In this document: in pieces, positions 43,999 through 53,368 of the stretch
Position numbering within the stretch: the stretch's first letter is position 1
Layout of the letters: every line of letters starts with the position of its first letter
NCBI GenBank assembly: GCA_045106555.1
Contig: JBGCET010000061.1
Coordinates: 26,080-90,079 of the forward strand
Direction of reading: 5' to 3'
Length of the DNA: 64,000 nucleotides
Origin: JANQOZ01 sp045106555
Lineage (GTDB): Bacteria; Pseudomonadota; Gammaproteobacteria; Xanthomonadales; SZUA-38
Notes under the pieces: model-generated
The model's database searches: none
Told to the model about the DNA's origin: nothing
What the model saw: the letters and a program-made list of their open reading frames with translations, nothing else
Program-made: the position numbers and the translations under genes

Positions 43999-44493
43999 TT
44001 AAAGTTCGAAGTCTTTCCCCACGGCAATCATCAGCGCTGCATTGCTGAGAATGACCAAATCAACGCCAAGTCCGTCTTTCTTAAAGCCAATCGCAGGCAC
44101 CAACCCCGGGGCAAAATTACCAAAACTCAGCGGCAACTCATCTTCGAACTCGCCCCGGTAGCCGTGTACCAGGCCCAGGGCAAGTTTTGCTCTGGCATAT
44201 CGATGCAGCCTTGGAAGCGGATATTCCCAACCGACGTAAGCGAATTGAGAAAACTGTCCAAACGAATTGTTGAACAGTGATAAACCGTAGAGACGATTGC
44301 GAGCATTGCGAACTTCTATCGTTAACATCACCGGGGCTCCGTCAAAGTCCTCATCATCGCTGTAGTGCGTGTAGGCACCTGCCTGCGCATACAACCAGCG
44401 TTGATCAGAGTCGTCGTTTTGCCCCAGACAGTTCGGTGCCCAAAGCCCCATGAAGAGCAATAGACCAATCGTTGTGCACGTAATCAGCTTCAT
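43999..44493 (-). CDS. Small outer-membrane beta-barrel protein
   Basis: This 164-residue protein has a signal peptide (MKLITCTTIGLLLFMGLWAPNCLGQ) and then alternating strands with aromatic ends: WLYAQAGAYTHYSDDEDFDG, GLSLFNNSFGQFSQFAYVGWEYPL, AKLALGLVHGYRGEFEDELPLS, and LVPAIGFKKDGLGVDLVILSNAALMIAVGKDFEL. It ends in Leu after Phe-Glu, near the C-terminal signature of outer-membrane proteins. Similar small proteins are often annotated 'sn-glycerol-3-phosphate transporter', a label with weak support. It precedes the hydrolase on the same strand by 136 bases. Confidence 0.72.
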   Translation of the reverse strand: MKLITCTTIGLLLFMGLWAPNCLGQNDDSDQRWLYAQAGAYTHYSDDEDFDGAPVMLTIEVRNARNRLYGLSLFNNSFGQFSQFAYVGWEYPLPRLHRYARAKLALGLVHGYRGEFEDELPLSFGNFAPGLVPAIGFKKDGLGVDLVILSNAALMIAVGKDFEL

Positions 44494-44605
44494 GAGCGGC
44501 AGGCTACCTGTCCGGGGGAGTTAGTCAAGGGCGAACCCAGCCAGCCATGGCTCAAAAGCGCCACAGCAGATAGAATGCCGCGGTTTTCCGCAATCGACCC
44601 GACCT

Positions 44606-45778
44606 GTGCTGCATCTGATTCGAAATGCCCAAGTGTTTGCCCCGTCCCCACTCAAGGAACGACATATCCTGATTGCGGGCGGCAAAATTGCCTACGTGGG
44701 CCACGAGGTTCCAGACATCGGGGCCAGCCTGCTCGCCAGTGACACCGATGTTCAGGGCCAGCCTCTGATTCCCGGCCTTGTTGACATCCATGCCCACCTA
44801 ACGGGTGGCGGCGGCGAGGCAGGTTTTTCCACCCAGGTTCCGCCCGTTCCGCTCAGCGACTTCACCCGCGCCGGAATTACCACCGTGGTGGGCTTGCTGG
44901 GCACCGATGACGTGACTCGCAGCACCGCCAGCCTGGTCGCAAGAGTCAGAGCTTTACGCGAAGAAGGAATCTCAGCCTACTGTTATACCGGCGGCTACCA
45001 CTGGCCCGCCACCACGCTCACGGGTGCGGTGACCACCGATATCGTCAACATCGATTGCATTGTTGCTCTTGGTGAACTGGCCATCAGCGATCATCGCTCT
45101 TCGCAAATGACACCCGCAGAATTTGCCAAAGCTGCTGGTGAGGCCCACGTCGCAGGCCTGATTACCGGCAAGGCGGGCTTAGCTCACCTTCATTTGGGTG
45201 ATGGGCCCGCGGGTCTGGAACCAATTCGTCGAGCGCTGCGCGATACGGAAATTCCGGCCAGGACCTTCAATCCGACCCATTGCAACCGAACCCAGGCGTT
45301 ATTTGAGGAAGCTTGCGCTATCAGCCACCAGGGCTGCCATGTGGATATGACCGCATTTCCGGTTGAAGAGGGCGAGGCGGGCATCTCTGCTGAAGCAGCC
45401 CTGGAACAATACTTGGCTTCTGGCGCTGACCCTGGGCGGATTAGTATCAGCACCGATTCCGGTGGCTGTTTGTGCGACTTCGATGAACAGGGGAACGCGC
45501 TCGGATTAGACTACGGCCGCGCCAGTGCAATGGCTCAAACACTGAAAGCCTGCGCCAAGGCGTTGGGCCTTGGATCGGCATTACCGGCATTTACCAGTAA
45601 TCCAGCAACGCTGATGAAATTTCACAACAAAGGCCATATTGCCGTCGGCGCTGACGCGGACCTTGTTGTGTTAAGCCACAACCATGAAGTGACCGATGTC
45701 ATGGCCAGGGGTCAATGGATGGTCAACAACTCTACGCCCACGATATTGGGCACCTTTGAACAGCGGAGCAAAAATTAG
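44606..45778 (+). CDS. iadA: Isoaspartyl dipeptidase (beta-aspartyl peptidase)
   Basis: This 390-residue amidohydrolase cleaves beta-aspartyl dipeptides, including the beta-Asp-Arg released from cyanophycin. It has PGLVDIHAHLTGGGGEAGF (metal HxH), VVGLLGTDDVTRS, LGELAISDHRSSQMT, GKAGLAHLHLGDG, FNPTHCNR and ISISTDSGGCL (catalytic Asp). From memory the position before AISDHRS is a carboxylated Lys in E. coli IadA; here it is Glu in 'GELAISDHRS', a variant I believe is common in other lineages. The start is GTG. It is the first gene of the cyanophycin operon, and its stop shares a base with the cphB start. Confidence 0.92.
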   Translation: MLHLIRNAQVFAPSPLKERHILIAGGKIAYVGHEVPDIGASLLASDTDVQGQPLIPGLVDIHAHLTGGGGEAGFSTQVPPVPLSDFTRAGITTVVGLLGTDDVTRSTASLVARVRALREEGISAYCYTGGYHWPATTLTGAVTTDIVNIDCIVALGELAISDHRSSQMTPAEFAKAAGEAHVAGLITGKAGLAHLHLGDGPAGLEPIRRALRDTEIPARTFNPTHCNRTQALFEEACAISHQGCHVDMTAFPVEEGEAGISAEAALEQYLASGADPGRISISTDSGGCLCDFDEQGNALGLDYGRASAMAQTLKACAKALGLGSALPAFTSNPATLMKFHNKGHIAVGADADLVVLSHNHEVTDVMARGQWMVNNSTPTILGTFEQRSKN

Positions 45779-46590
45779 TGAGTGACACCCCACAAAAAGG
45801 TTGGCTGATACCTATCGGCGGCGCCGAGGAACGCACACCCGACGCGCTGATTTTGCGTCGGTTTGTGGAGCTGTGCGGCGGCCAGGACGCCAAGGTGCTG
45901 GTGATTCCCACAGCATCCGAGCTGCCCGACACCGGCCCCAACTATGTATCGGTGTTCGAACAAATGGGCGCACGTGCGCGATACATTCCTATTGACCAGC
46001 GTGAGGACTGTTTTGCCGAAGAAATTGTTGAAACCCTGGATCGCGCCAATGGAATCTTTATTACCGGCGGTAACCAGTTACGCCTGTCGACGATACTCGG
46101 CGGCACCCCAGTTGCCAAAGGCATTCGTCGTCGCTATAGCGAAGGTGCCAATGTCGCAGGTACCTCGGCTGGAGCCGCCATCGTGTCTGAGCACATGATT
46201 GCCGGCGGATCAGGCGGCCCGACCCCAACGGAAAATGGGGTCACAATGGCGCCGGGCCTTGGCCTCACCAACAAAGCCATAGTGGATCAACACTTCCGAC
46301 AGCGCGATCGCCTGGGGCGATTGCTCACCGCCCTGTCGTACAACCCTTTCGCGACGGGTCTTGGAATCGATGAAGATACCGCAGCATTCATAAATGCCAA
46401 CGGCGTGTTAGAGGTGGAAGGCAGCGGCGCGATTACGGTGGTCGACCCAGCTGGGTTACGCCACTCCTCGATGTACAACGCGGCCGAACAAGATCCCATC
46501 AGTCTGATCGGGATCACTATCCACATTCTTAAGGCTGGCGACAAATTCGACCTGGAAACCCGCGAAGCGCGGGCCACCACACTGAACTAA
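45778..46590 (+). CDS. cphB: Cyanophycinase
   Basis: This S51-family serine exopeptidase of 270 residues cuts the cyanophycin polymer to beta-Asp-Arg dipeptides. It has LIPIGGAEER, VLVIPTASELP, GIFITGGNQLRLS, and the nucleophile in GTSAGAAIVSEHMI near residue 130. GLGLTNKAIVDQHFRQRDRLGRLL follows, with the conserved QHF and RLGRL, and GLGIDEDTAA. The sequence is canonical. The GTG start overlaps the iadA stop by one base. It lies 74 bases before cphA. Confidence 0.95.
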   Translation: MSDTPQKGWLIPIGGAEERTPDALILRRFVELCGGQDAKVLVIPTASELPDTGPNYVSVFEQMGARARYIPIDQREDCFAEEIVETLDRANGIFITGGNQLRLSTILGGTPVAKGIRRRYSEGANVAGTSAGAAIVSEHMIAGGSGGPTPTENGVTMAPGLGLTNKAIVDQHFRQRDRLGRLLTALSYNPFATGLGIDEDTAAFINANGVLEVEGSGAITVVDPAGLRHSSMYNAAEQDPISLIGITIHILKAGDKFDLETREARATTLN

Positions 46591-46664
46591 AACCCTTAGC
46601 AGCGCGCATTTACCGGTCTTGTGCCGGACTTGTTAGCATGGCGGACAAATAACCGGGGAATGGC

Positions 46665-49478
46665 ATGAAAATACTCAGCACCAACGTCTATCGAGGGCCC
46701 AACCTGTACGCCCATTTTCCCGTCATTCGCCACCAAGTAGATCTCGGTGAACTGGAGAACTGGCCGTCAGCCCGCTTGGGTAAGGCGTTTATCGACGGAT
46801 TGATCACCGCCCTGCCCGGCCTGGATGAACACGGGTGTTCCTATCGAGAAGCGGGCGGCTTCATTCGGCGCCTGCGTGAGGACGATGGCACCTGGATGGG
46901 CCACATCTGGGAGCACGTCATTTTGGAACTTCAGGGGATGGCTGGGTCAGACGTAACGTTCGGTCGCACCCGCTCCATTGAAGATCAGTCGGGATGCTAT
47001 AACGTGGTCTTTCAGTATCATCAACGGGACGTTGGGCTGGAAGCTGCCCGTATTGGCCGACAGCTGCTGCTGTCGTTGCTTCCCGAAGACCTGGGTGACC
47101 ACACCAACGAATTTATCGAAGAGGACTTTGACTTTGCCGAGGAGCGAGACGCATTTATTCGTTTTGCCCAACGCAAAGAACTTGGTCCCAGCACCGCATC
47201 ACTGGTGTCAGCCGCTGAGAGCCGAAATATCCCGTGGCTGCGTCTCAATGAATACTCGTTGGTGCAATTTGGTCATGGCCGTTTTCAGCAGCGCATTCAG
47301 GCCACCATCACCAGCAAGACTACCCACATTGCGGTGGAAATTTCCTGCGACAAGGAAGACACCCACAACCTTCTAAACGACCTGGGTTTGCCAGTGCCCC
47401 ACCAACGCATGGTCTATTCAGAGCGTGAAGCGGTTAGAGCAGCGCGACGAATCGGCCATCCGGTGGTGGTTAAACCTCTGAACGCTAACCATGGCCGCGG
47501 CGTTTCCATCGACCTTAGCGACGATGACGAGGTGGCAACAGCTTTCGGCGTAGCACGAGAACGCGGCACCTCAAGGGCGGTGCTGGTGGAGTCTTACATT
47601 TCAGGAATGGATCATCGCATGCTGGTCGTCAACGGCGAACTGGTTGCAGTGGCAAAGCGTGTGCCCGGACATGTCGTTGGCGATGGTCAACAGACCATTG
47701 GCCAACTTATTGAAGCGGTAAACGCTGACCCACGACGAGGCATTGGCCACGAAAAAGTATTGACAAAAATTGAGGTTGATCAGCAGGCTAAGCGCTTAAT
47801 GGCCACCGCAGGTTTTGACGAAAATACGGTGCTGGACGATGGCCAGATTTTCTTTCTTCGCTCCACTGCCAACCTTTCCACAGGCGGCACAGCCATTGAT
47901 GTAACGGACTCAGTCCACCCGGATAATCGGTCTATGGCGGAACGCGCCGTGATGGCCGTTGGGCTGGACGTAGGCGGGGTGGATTTCCTCACCGATGACA
48001 TTACCCAGTCCTACAAAGACATCGGCGGCGCCATTGTTGAGGTGAACGCGGCGCCGGGCTTCCGCATGCACGTGGCGCCTTCGGAAGGGTCTCCAAGAGA
48101 CGTGGCCGGCAAGGTTCTGGACATGCTGTTTCCCGAAGGTGCGCAAAGCACCATACCCATCGCCGGCATTACCGGAACCAACGGAAAAACCACCACCGCG
48201 CGGATGTTGTCACACATCCTGAAGACCGCTGGCCACGTGGTGGGCTCCACCTCCACGGAAGGGGTGTATATCGACGGCCATCTGACGGTAAAGGGTGACA
48301 TGACCGGTCCTTCTGCCGCGCAGATCGTGCTGCGCGACCCGACCGTCGACATGGCGGTGATGGAAACCGCTCGCGGAGGCATTGTGCGGGCGGGCTTGGG
48401 CTATCGACGTAGCGATGTTGCTGCATGCCTGAACATTAGCTCAGACCATTTGGGCATCAAGGGCATCAACACTCTGGAACAGCTGGCAGAAATCAAACGG
48501 GTTGTTGTGGAGGTGGCCGAAGACACTGCGGTGCTCAATGCTGATGACGAACTGTGCCTTCGAATGGCCGACTATACCCAAGCAAAAAACCTTTGTTATG
48601 TCACCATGAACCCAGCCCACTCGCTGGTTAAAGAGCATATTCGCGCCGGCGGCCGGGCCGTTGTGCTTGAGCAGGGTATTAACGGCGACATGATCACCAT
48701 CTACGACAACGGCACCCATATGCCGCTGTTGTGGACCCATCTGATTCCCGCCACCCTGGAAGGCAAAGCCACTCACAACGTGCAAAACGCGATGTTTGCC
48801 AGCGCCCTGGCCTATTCGCTGGGCAAACAGCTGGACGATATCAGCCATGGTCTGCGCACATTCAACACCACATTCTTCCAGGCCCCCGGCCGGATGAATG
48901 TGTTTGACGAACATCCGTTTAGAGTCATTTTGGACTACGCACACAACCCGGCGGCGGTAGCAACCATGTGCCAGACCATCGATCGGCTGGAGATAACCGG
49001 ACGCAAGATCGTCACTCTGGCGGCGCCTGGAGATCGACGCGATGAAGATATTCGTGAAATAGCGCACGTTGCTGCTGGCCATTTCGATCATTATGTACTG
49101 AAGGCGGACGACAACCGTCGTGGTCGCGATGAAAATGAGGTACCCCAGATGCTCAGCAAGGCATTGCAGGACAAAGGTGTAGACCCGTCCTGCATGGAAA
49201 TCGTTTCCGACGAACAGCAGGCGGTGAATCACGCACTGCAACTCGCCGCTGAAGGCGATCTGCTGGTGATCTTTGGCGACGAAATTACTCGCTGCTGGAA
49301 ACAGATCATCCATTTTGAATTTACCGGCGAGACAAACCCGAGTGCGGCCCAGTCCAGCTCGGCAGTCACCAATATTCAGTCTGACCCCCAGGCCTTCGAA
49401 ATGGACCAAGACGATCGGCTCATCCGAGACGAACGCGGCGTGAGACTGGCCGCGCGGGAAGTTGAAGACGCCGACTGA
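46665..49478 (+). CDS. cphA: Cyanophycin synthetase
   Basis: This 937-residue enzyme polymerises Asp and Arg into cyanophycin using ATP, without a ribosome. The N-terminal domain (1-200) opens MKILSTNVYRGPNLYAHFPVI and includes GHIWEHVILELQGMAGSDVTFGR. The ATP-grasp domain (225-480) has VVKPLNANHGRGVSI and ends with IVEVNAAPGFRMH. The Mur-ligase-like domain has P-loop GITGTNGKTTTARMLSHIL near residue 500, METARGGIVRAGLGY, and APGRMNVFDEHPFRVILDYAHNPAAVATM. A tail of about 35 residues is unusually acidic. A GGGGAA ribosome site precedes the ATG. Full length and apparently active. Confidence 0.97.
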   Translation: MKILSTNVYRGPNLYAHFPVIRHQVDLGELENWPSARLGKAFIDGLITALPGLDEHGCSYREAGGFIRRLREDDGTWMGHIWEHVILELQGMAGSDVTFGRTRSIEDQSGCYNVVFQYHQRDVGLEAARIGRQLLLSLLPEDLGDHTNEFIEEDFDFAEERDAFIRFAQRKELGPSTASLVSAAESRNIPWLRLNEYSLVQFGHGRFQQRIQATITSKTTHIAVEISCDKEDTHNLLNDLGLPVPHQRMVYSEREAVRAARRIGHPVVVKPLNANHGRGVSIDLSDDDEVATAFGVARERGTSRAVLVESYISGMDHRMLVVNGELVAVAKRVPGHVVGDGQQTIGQLIEAVNADPRRGIGHEKVLTKIEVDQQAKRLMATAGFDENTVLDDGQIFFLRSTANLSTGGTAIDVTDSVHPDNRSMAERAVMAVGLDVGGVDFLTDDITQSYKDIGGAIVEVNAAPGFRMHVAPSEGSPRDVAGKVLDMLFPEGAQSTIPIAGITGTNGKTTTARMLSHILKTAGHVVGSTSTEGVYIDGHLTVKGDMTGPSAAQIVLRDPTVDMAVMETARGGIVRAGLGYRRSDVAACLNISSDHLGIKGINTLEQLAEIKRVVVEVAEDTAVLNADDELCLRMADYTQAKNLCYVTMNPAHSLVKEHIRAGGRAVVLEQGINGDMITIYDNGTHMPLLWTHLIPATLEGKATHNVQNAMFASALAYSLGKQLDDISHGLRTFNTTFFQAPGRMNVFDEHPFRVILDYAHNPAAVATMCQTIDRLEITGRKIVTLAAPGDRRDEDIREIAHVAAGHFDHYVLKADDNRRGRDENEVPQMLSKALQDKGVDPSCMEIVSDEQQAVNHALQLAAEGDLLVIFGDEITRCWKQIIHFEFTGETNPSAAQSSSAVTNIQSDPQAFEMDQDDRLIRDERGVRLAAREVEDAD

Positions 49479-51184
49479 TGGTACTGGAAGACTCAAGGCG
49501 GCTGACCGGACCCAACCTATTTAGCGAGTTGCCCGGGGCAATTTGCGAGGTCACGATAGACCCTGCAAAACAGGCAGATTTGGCGTTTGCCTGGCGCCTG
49601 CATGTCAGTGCGCTGCTTGAAGGCGTCGGCTGGAACGACAGCCAGTGCTTCCACCGCCTGCATCGCACCGGCGTCAGTCTGATGCTGACCGCCCCCATCG
49701 ATGCGCTGTATGCCGCCACCGAGGTTAACGAAGCGGCCTGTGAGTTCAGCCGCTGCGAACTGGCCGGCGGAGCCATGCCGCCTTTTGGCGAAACCGTTGC
49801 CCGGCTGCAACAAACGATCAAGGATGAAATTAACCCGAGGTTGATTCATCTGCAGGACGTTGCCGCGGCACATAAATCGCCCCTGCTGGTAGACGATGAT
49901 GAGGTTTCACTGGGATATGGCGCCTCGACACAGATATGGCCCACTTCCGCCCCTCCCGCCGCAGAGACTGTGGACTGGGACACCGTCGGCAAAGAAGGTG
50001 ATGTACCGGTGGCGCTCATCACTGGAACCAACGGTAAATCCACCACCGTGCGCTTGGCAGCCGCCATATTGAGTGCGGCCGGTAAATCTCCCGGCGTTAC
50101 CTCAACCGATTACATACGGGTCAACGACACCATATTGGATAAGGGTGATTATTCGGGCCCTGGGGGAGCACGCCAGTTGCTCCGACACCCGGAAACCGAG
50201 GTGGCCCTGCTGGAAGTGGCCAGGGGCGGCATGTTGCGTCGCGGACTGGGCGTTACCCATGCCGATGTTGCTCTGATCACCAACGTCGCTGAAGACCATT
50301 TGGGCGAATATGGGGTCCATACCATCGAAGACTTGCGAGACGCTAAATTCATCGTCCACAAAGGTCTTGCCGAGCGAAAATTCTTAGTGCTAAACGCCGA
50401 TGACCGCGGCATCGTTGAGTTTGCCAGGCAACTGCCGGCGCAACGTTTTGTCTGGTTCAGCGAAGATTCCCACCACCCACTGCTAGAAGGACACTGCATG
50501 GCAGGTGGCGAGGCCTTCACCGTTTACGAGGGTCAGCTCAGCTATCGGAGTCGCGACGGGATACAGCCTGTCATGGCAGTCACAGACATCCCGGTAACCC
50601 TGTTCGGTAAAGCCAGACATAACGTGCAGAACGCGCTTGCCGCGGCGGCCTTGTGTCATGTTTTGGGTTGCAGTTCGGCGGCGATAAGGGACGGACTGCG
50701 GCAGTTTCGAGGTGGCCCTCGTCAAAACCCTGGGCGCGGAAACATATTCAGGGGGCGCGGCGTTCAGGCCATTGTCGACTTTGCTCACAACGAACATGGA
50801 ATGCACGCGGTGGCTGATACCATTGCGGCCATGCCTGCGCAGCGCAAGCTGGTGTTGTTGGGCCAGGCGGGAGACCGCAGTGACACCCTCATTGAAGGTT
50901 TGGTTAATGCGGCGTTGAAAACGAAACCCAACCAGTTGGTCATCTGCCAGTTGCCAGGCTACGAACGTGGCAGGCCCCCCGAAGAGGTACCGCAGTTGAT
51001 CGAACGCCTGGCGCGCCAGGCCGGCATGGACCCAGCCGACATTCACCACGCTGACAGTCCCGTTGAGGGCACTCGCTTCGCCCTGGACTGGGCAAAGGTT
51101 GGCGATCTGTTGTTGATCTTGGCCCTGACTCAACGCGGCCCCTGCCTTCAACTGGTTCAAGAGCGCCTGCAGTCACCCTCCTGA
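49478..51184 (+). CDS. Stand-alone Mur ligase paralogue of the cyanophycin synthetase
   Basis: This 568-residue protein matches the CphA Mur domain but has no ATP-grasp module. Residues 1-165 are a separate N-terminal domain with no family I recognise (VSALLEGVGWNDSQCFHRLHRTG). Then come VALITGTNGKSTTVRLAAAIL, LEVARGGMLRRGLGVTHADVALITNVAEDHLGEYG, HNVQNALAAAALCHVL, and RGVQAIVDFAHNEHGMHAVADTI. ATP site residues look intact, so it is probably an active amide ligase. The ATG shares a base with the cphA stop (TGATG), and proteobacterial cyanophycin loci commonly carry such a gene. Its reaction is not known to me: it may add single residues or finish chains. It ends overlapping pgm. Confidence 0.87.
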   Translation: MVLEDSRRLTGPNLFSELPGAICEVTIDPAKQADLAFAWRLHVSALLEGVGWNDSQCFHRLHRTGVSLMLTAPIDALYAATEVNEAACEFSRCELAGGAMPPFGETVARLQQTIKDEINPRLIHLQDVAAAHKSPLLVDDDEVSLGYGASTQIWPTSAPPAAETVDWDTVGKEGDVPVALITGTNGKSTTVRLAAAILSAAGKSPGVTSTDYIRVNDTILDKGDYSGPGGARQLLRHPETEVALLEVARGGMLRRGLGVTHADVALITNVAEDHLGEYGVHTIEDLRDAKFIVHKGLAERKFLVLNADDRGIVEFARQLPAQRFVWFSEDSHHPLLEGHCMAGGEAFTVYEGQLSYRSRDGIQPVMAVTDIPVTLFGKARHNVQNALAAAALCHVLGCSSAAIRDGLRQFRGGPRQNPGRGNIFRGRGVQAIVDFAHNEHGMHAVADTIAAMPAQRKLVLLGQAGDRSDTLIEGLVNAALKTKPNQLVICQLPGYERGRPPEEVPQLIERLARQAGMDPADIHHADSPVEGTRFALDWAKVGDLLLILALTQRGPCLQLVQERLQSPS

Positions 51185-52816
51185 CAAAACATCTTGCACA
51201 ATCTCCCGGGCCTGGTCGATGATTTGGTCCAGGTGATTTTCGTCTTTAAAACTCTCTGCATAAATTTTGTATTGATCTTCAGTGCCCGAAGGCCTGGCAG
51301 CAAACCAACCGTTCTCCGATTCTATTTTGAGCCCGCCAATTGACGCCTGATTACCCGGCGCATGAGTCAAACGAGCGGAAATAGGTTCACCGGCCAACTC
51401 GTCGGCGCTGACCTGCTCCGGGGACAGGGCTTTCAACGCAGCTTTTTGCTCACGGCTGGCAGGGGTATCCATTCTGCGGTAAACCGGCGCACCAAACTGG
51501 GACTCCAGCTCACGATAATGCTGCCCCGGATCGCGCCCACTGACTGCCGTTATTTCTGCGGCCAGCAAATTCAACGCGATGCCGTCCTTATCGGTGGACC
51601 AGGCTCTGCCGTCTGCACGCAGAAAAGAGGCGCCAGCGCTTTCTTCGCCGCCAAAACCCAGCGAACCATTGGCCAACCCATCCACATACCACTTAAAGCC
51701 CACCGGCACCTCAAACAGAGGCCGCTTCAAGCGTTCGGCAATTCGGCCAACCATGTTGCTGGTAACCACAGTTTTTCCAACCGCTGCAGACGTTGACCAT
51801 TGAGTTCGATGGGAAAACAACCAGGAGATTGCAACAGACAGATAGTGATTGGGGTTCATCAACCCAACACTAGGCGTCACTATGCCGTGACGATCAAAGT
51901 CGGTGTCGTTGCCAAACGCAATATCGTAGCGGTCTTTCAGGCCAATCAGGGAGGCCATGGCTGAGGTGGAAGAGCAATCCATTCGAATTTTTCCATCTTT
52001 ATCAACCGCCATGAATCGGAATGTCGGGTCTATGGCATCGTTAACCACATCCAGGTTCAAGCCATAGTGTTCTGCCAGCGCCGCCCAATAATGAATACCC
52101 GACCCTCCCATAGGATCGGCGCCGATGCGAATCCGCGAATCGGCAATTGCTTTCATATCCACAATCTGGTCGAGCTGTTCAATGTACGGCGTTCTGAAGT
52201 CATATCGCCTAACCCGCTCTGACCTCAATGCGCGGTTCAAACTCCATCGCTTGATCGCCGCAGGTTGTTGCAACAAATCATTGGCCCGGTCTTCAATCCA
52301 GCGGGTAATTGCACCATCTGCCGGGCCGCCGCTGGGCGGATTGTATTTGAACCCACCATCAGCCGGAGGATTATGAGAGGGTGTGATTACGATACCGTCT
52401 GCGCGATGATTGGGGTGCTCTCGATTGTGTTCCAAGATAGCGAAAGACACGACCGGTGTGGGGGTAAATCCGGACTCATGGTCGACGCACACCACCACGC
52501 CATTGGCCGCCAACACCTCCATCGCACTGATCATGGCCGGCTCAGATAATGCGTGGGTATCCATGCCAAGAAATAGCGGGCCGTCTATACCCTGGGCGAT
52601 GCGGTAGTCGGCAACCGCTTGGCTGATAGCCAGCACATGGGGCTCATTGAAACTGCCCTTCAATGCGCTGCCTCGGTGTCCGGACGTACCAAACCCTACC
52701 CGCTGGGTGGGATCTTCAACGTCTGGAGACAAGCGGTAATAGCTGGCCACCAAACGAGGGATGTTCTCCAGCATCGATTGCGGCGGGCGTTGCCCAGCCA
52801 ATTCGTGGATTGCCAT
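51173..52816 (-). CDS. pgm: Phosphoglucomutase (alpha-D-glucose-specific)
   Basis: This 547-residue enzyme interconverts glucose 1- and 6-phosphate. It opens PRLVASYYRLSPDVEDPTQRVGFGTSGHRGSALKGSFNE, with the phosphoserine in GTSGHRGS. ITPSHNPPADGGFKYNPPSGGPAD, AFGNDTDFDRHGIVTP (metal DxDxD), FEVPVGFKWYVDG, GFGGEESAGASFLR (sugar loop) and ARPSGTEDQYKIYAESF (phosphate loop) are all intact. AAGGAG 6 bases before the ATG at 52816 decides that start. An in-frame GTG one codon upstream is unlikely. It overlaps the end of the Mur ligase gene by 12 bases. Confidence 0.97.
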   Translation of the reverse strand: MAIHELAGQRPPQSMLENIPRLVASYYRLSPDVEDPTQRVGFGTSGHRGSALKGSFNEPHVLAISQAVADYRIAQGIDGPLFLGMDTHALSEPAMISAMEVLAANGVVVCVDHESGFTPTPVVSFAILEHNREHPNHRADGIVITPSHNPPADGGFKYNPPSGGPADGAITRWIEDRANDLLQQPAAIKRWSLNRALRSERVRRYDFRTPYIEQLDQIVDMKAIADSRIRIGADPMGGSGIHYWAALAEHYGLNLDVVNDAIDPTFRFMAVDKDGKIRMDCSSTSAMASLIGLKDRYDIAFGNDTDFDRHGIVTPSVGLMNPNHYLSVAISWLFSHRTQWSTSAAVGKTVVTSNMVGRIAERLKRPLFEVPVGFKWYVDGLANGSLGFGGEESAGASFLRADGRAWSTDKDGIALNLLAAEITAVSGRDPGQHYRELESQFGAPVYRRMDTPASREQKAALKALSPEQVSADELAGEPISARLTHAPGNQASIGGLKIESENGWFAARPSGTEDQYKIYAESFKDENHLDQIIDQAREIVQDVLSGG

Positions 52817-52890
52817 CACATGCTCCTTGTCAGGCTGAAGTTTAGGGCTATGGAGATCCAGTTGCGACCGAAAAAGATCGCTGGTAATTT

Positions 52891-52906
52891 TATCTATCGA
52901 TAGATA
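52891..52906. promoter_or_regulatory. Perfect 16-bp palindrome between pgm and a VOC gene
   Basis: TATCTATCGATAGATA is a perfect inverted repeat with no spacer. It lies 75 bases before the pgm start and 33 bases before the VOC start, inside the 122-base divergent interval. The sequence fits a dimeric regulator operator, and TetR- or GntR-like proteins use such sites. No regulator gene is adjacent, so the binding protein would act from elsewhere. Confidence 0.5.
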
Positions 52907-52938
52907 GAATCACCTTTCTCGACAAACAGGACAAAACC

Positions 52939-53316
52939 ATGATTGGATACGCAACGCTGGGAACCAAAGACCTGCCAAGGGCTTGTTCCTTTTACGACAC
53001 CCTGCTGGCCCAGGTCGGCGGCAAGCAGCTAATGGGCATGGAACGGATTAAGTTTTATGGCACCGAGGCGGGTGGCGCCATGCTGGCAATCTGCACGCCC
53101 GCGAACGAAGATGAACAGAGCAGTGGTAATGGCCAGATGGTCGCCATACCCGGTGGTTCACCCGAAGGCGCCAAAGCGCTGTATGACAAAGCCATTGAAC
53201 TGGGCGCTACTGACGAAGGAGAGCCTGGGCAACGCATGCCAATCTTCTACGGTGGCTACGTCCGAGACCTGGATGGGAATAAACTGTGTTTTTATCACAT
53301 GAGTCCGGCAAACTAG
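52939..53316 (+). CDS. VOC family protein (glyoxalase-like)
   Basis: This 125-residue protein is a single VOC domain: MIGYATLGTKDLPRACSFYDTLLAQVGGKQLM, then GGAMLAICTPANEDEQSSGNG, KALYDKAIELGATDEGEPGQRMP and YVRDLDGNKLCFYHM. The pattern and length match small glyoxalase/bleomycin-resistance-like proteins. The metal-ligand His of the first strand is missing (IGYATLG), so activity is uncertain. A terminator follows the stop. It is divergent from pgm. Confidence 0.88.
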   Translation: MIGYATLGTKDLPRACSFYDTLLAQVGGKQLMGMERIKFYGTEAGGAMLAICTPANEDEQSSGNGQMVAIPGGSPEGAKALYDKAIELGATDEGEPGQRMPIFYGGYVRDLDGNKLCFYHMSPAN

Positions 53317-53336
53317 CCGTTCCTTATCTGACTTTA

Positions 53337-53365
53337 CGAACGCCCTTCACGGGCGTTCGACTTTT
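53337..53365 (+). terminator. Rho-independent terminator after the VOC gene
   Basis: A perfect 9-bp stem CGAACGCCC / GGGCGTTCG with a TTCAC loop is followed by ACTTTT. It ends 3 bases before the methyltransferase ATG. The hairpin occupies the place where that gene's ribosome site would be. Confidence 0.75.
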
Positions 53366-53368
53366 ACC

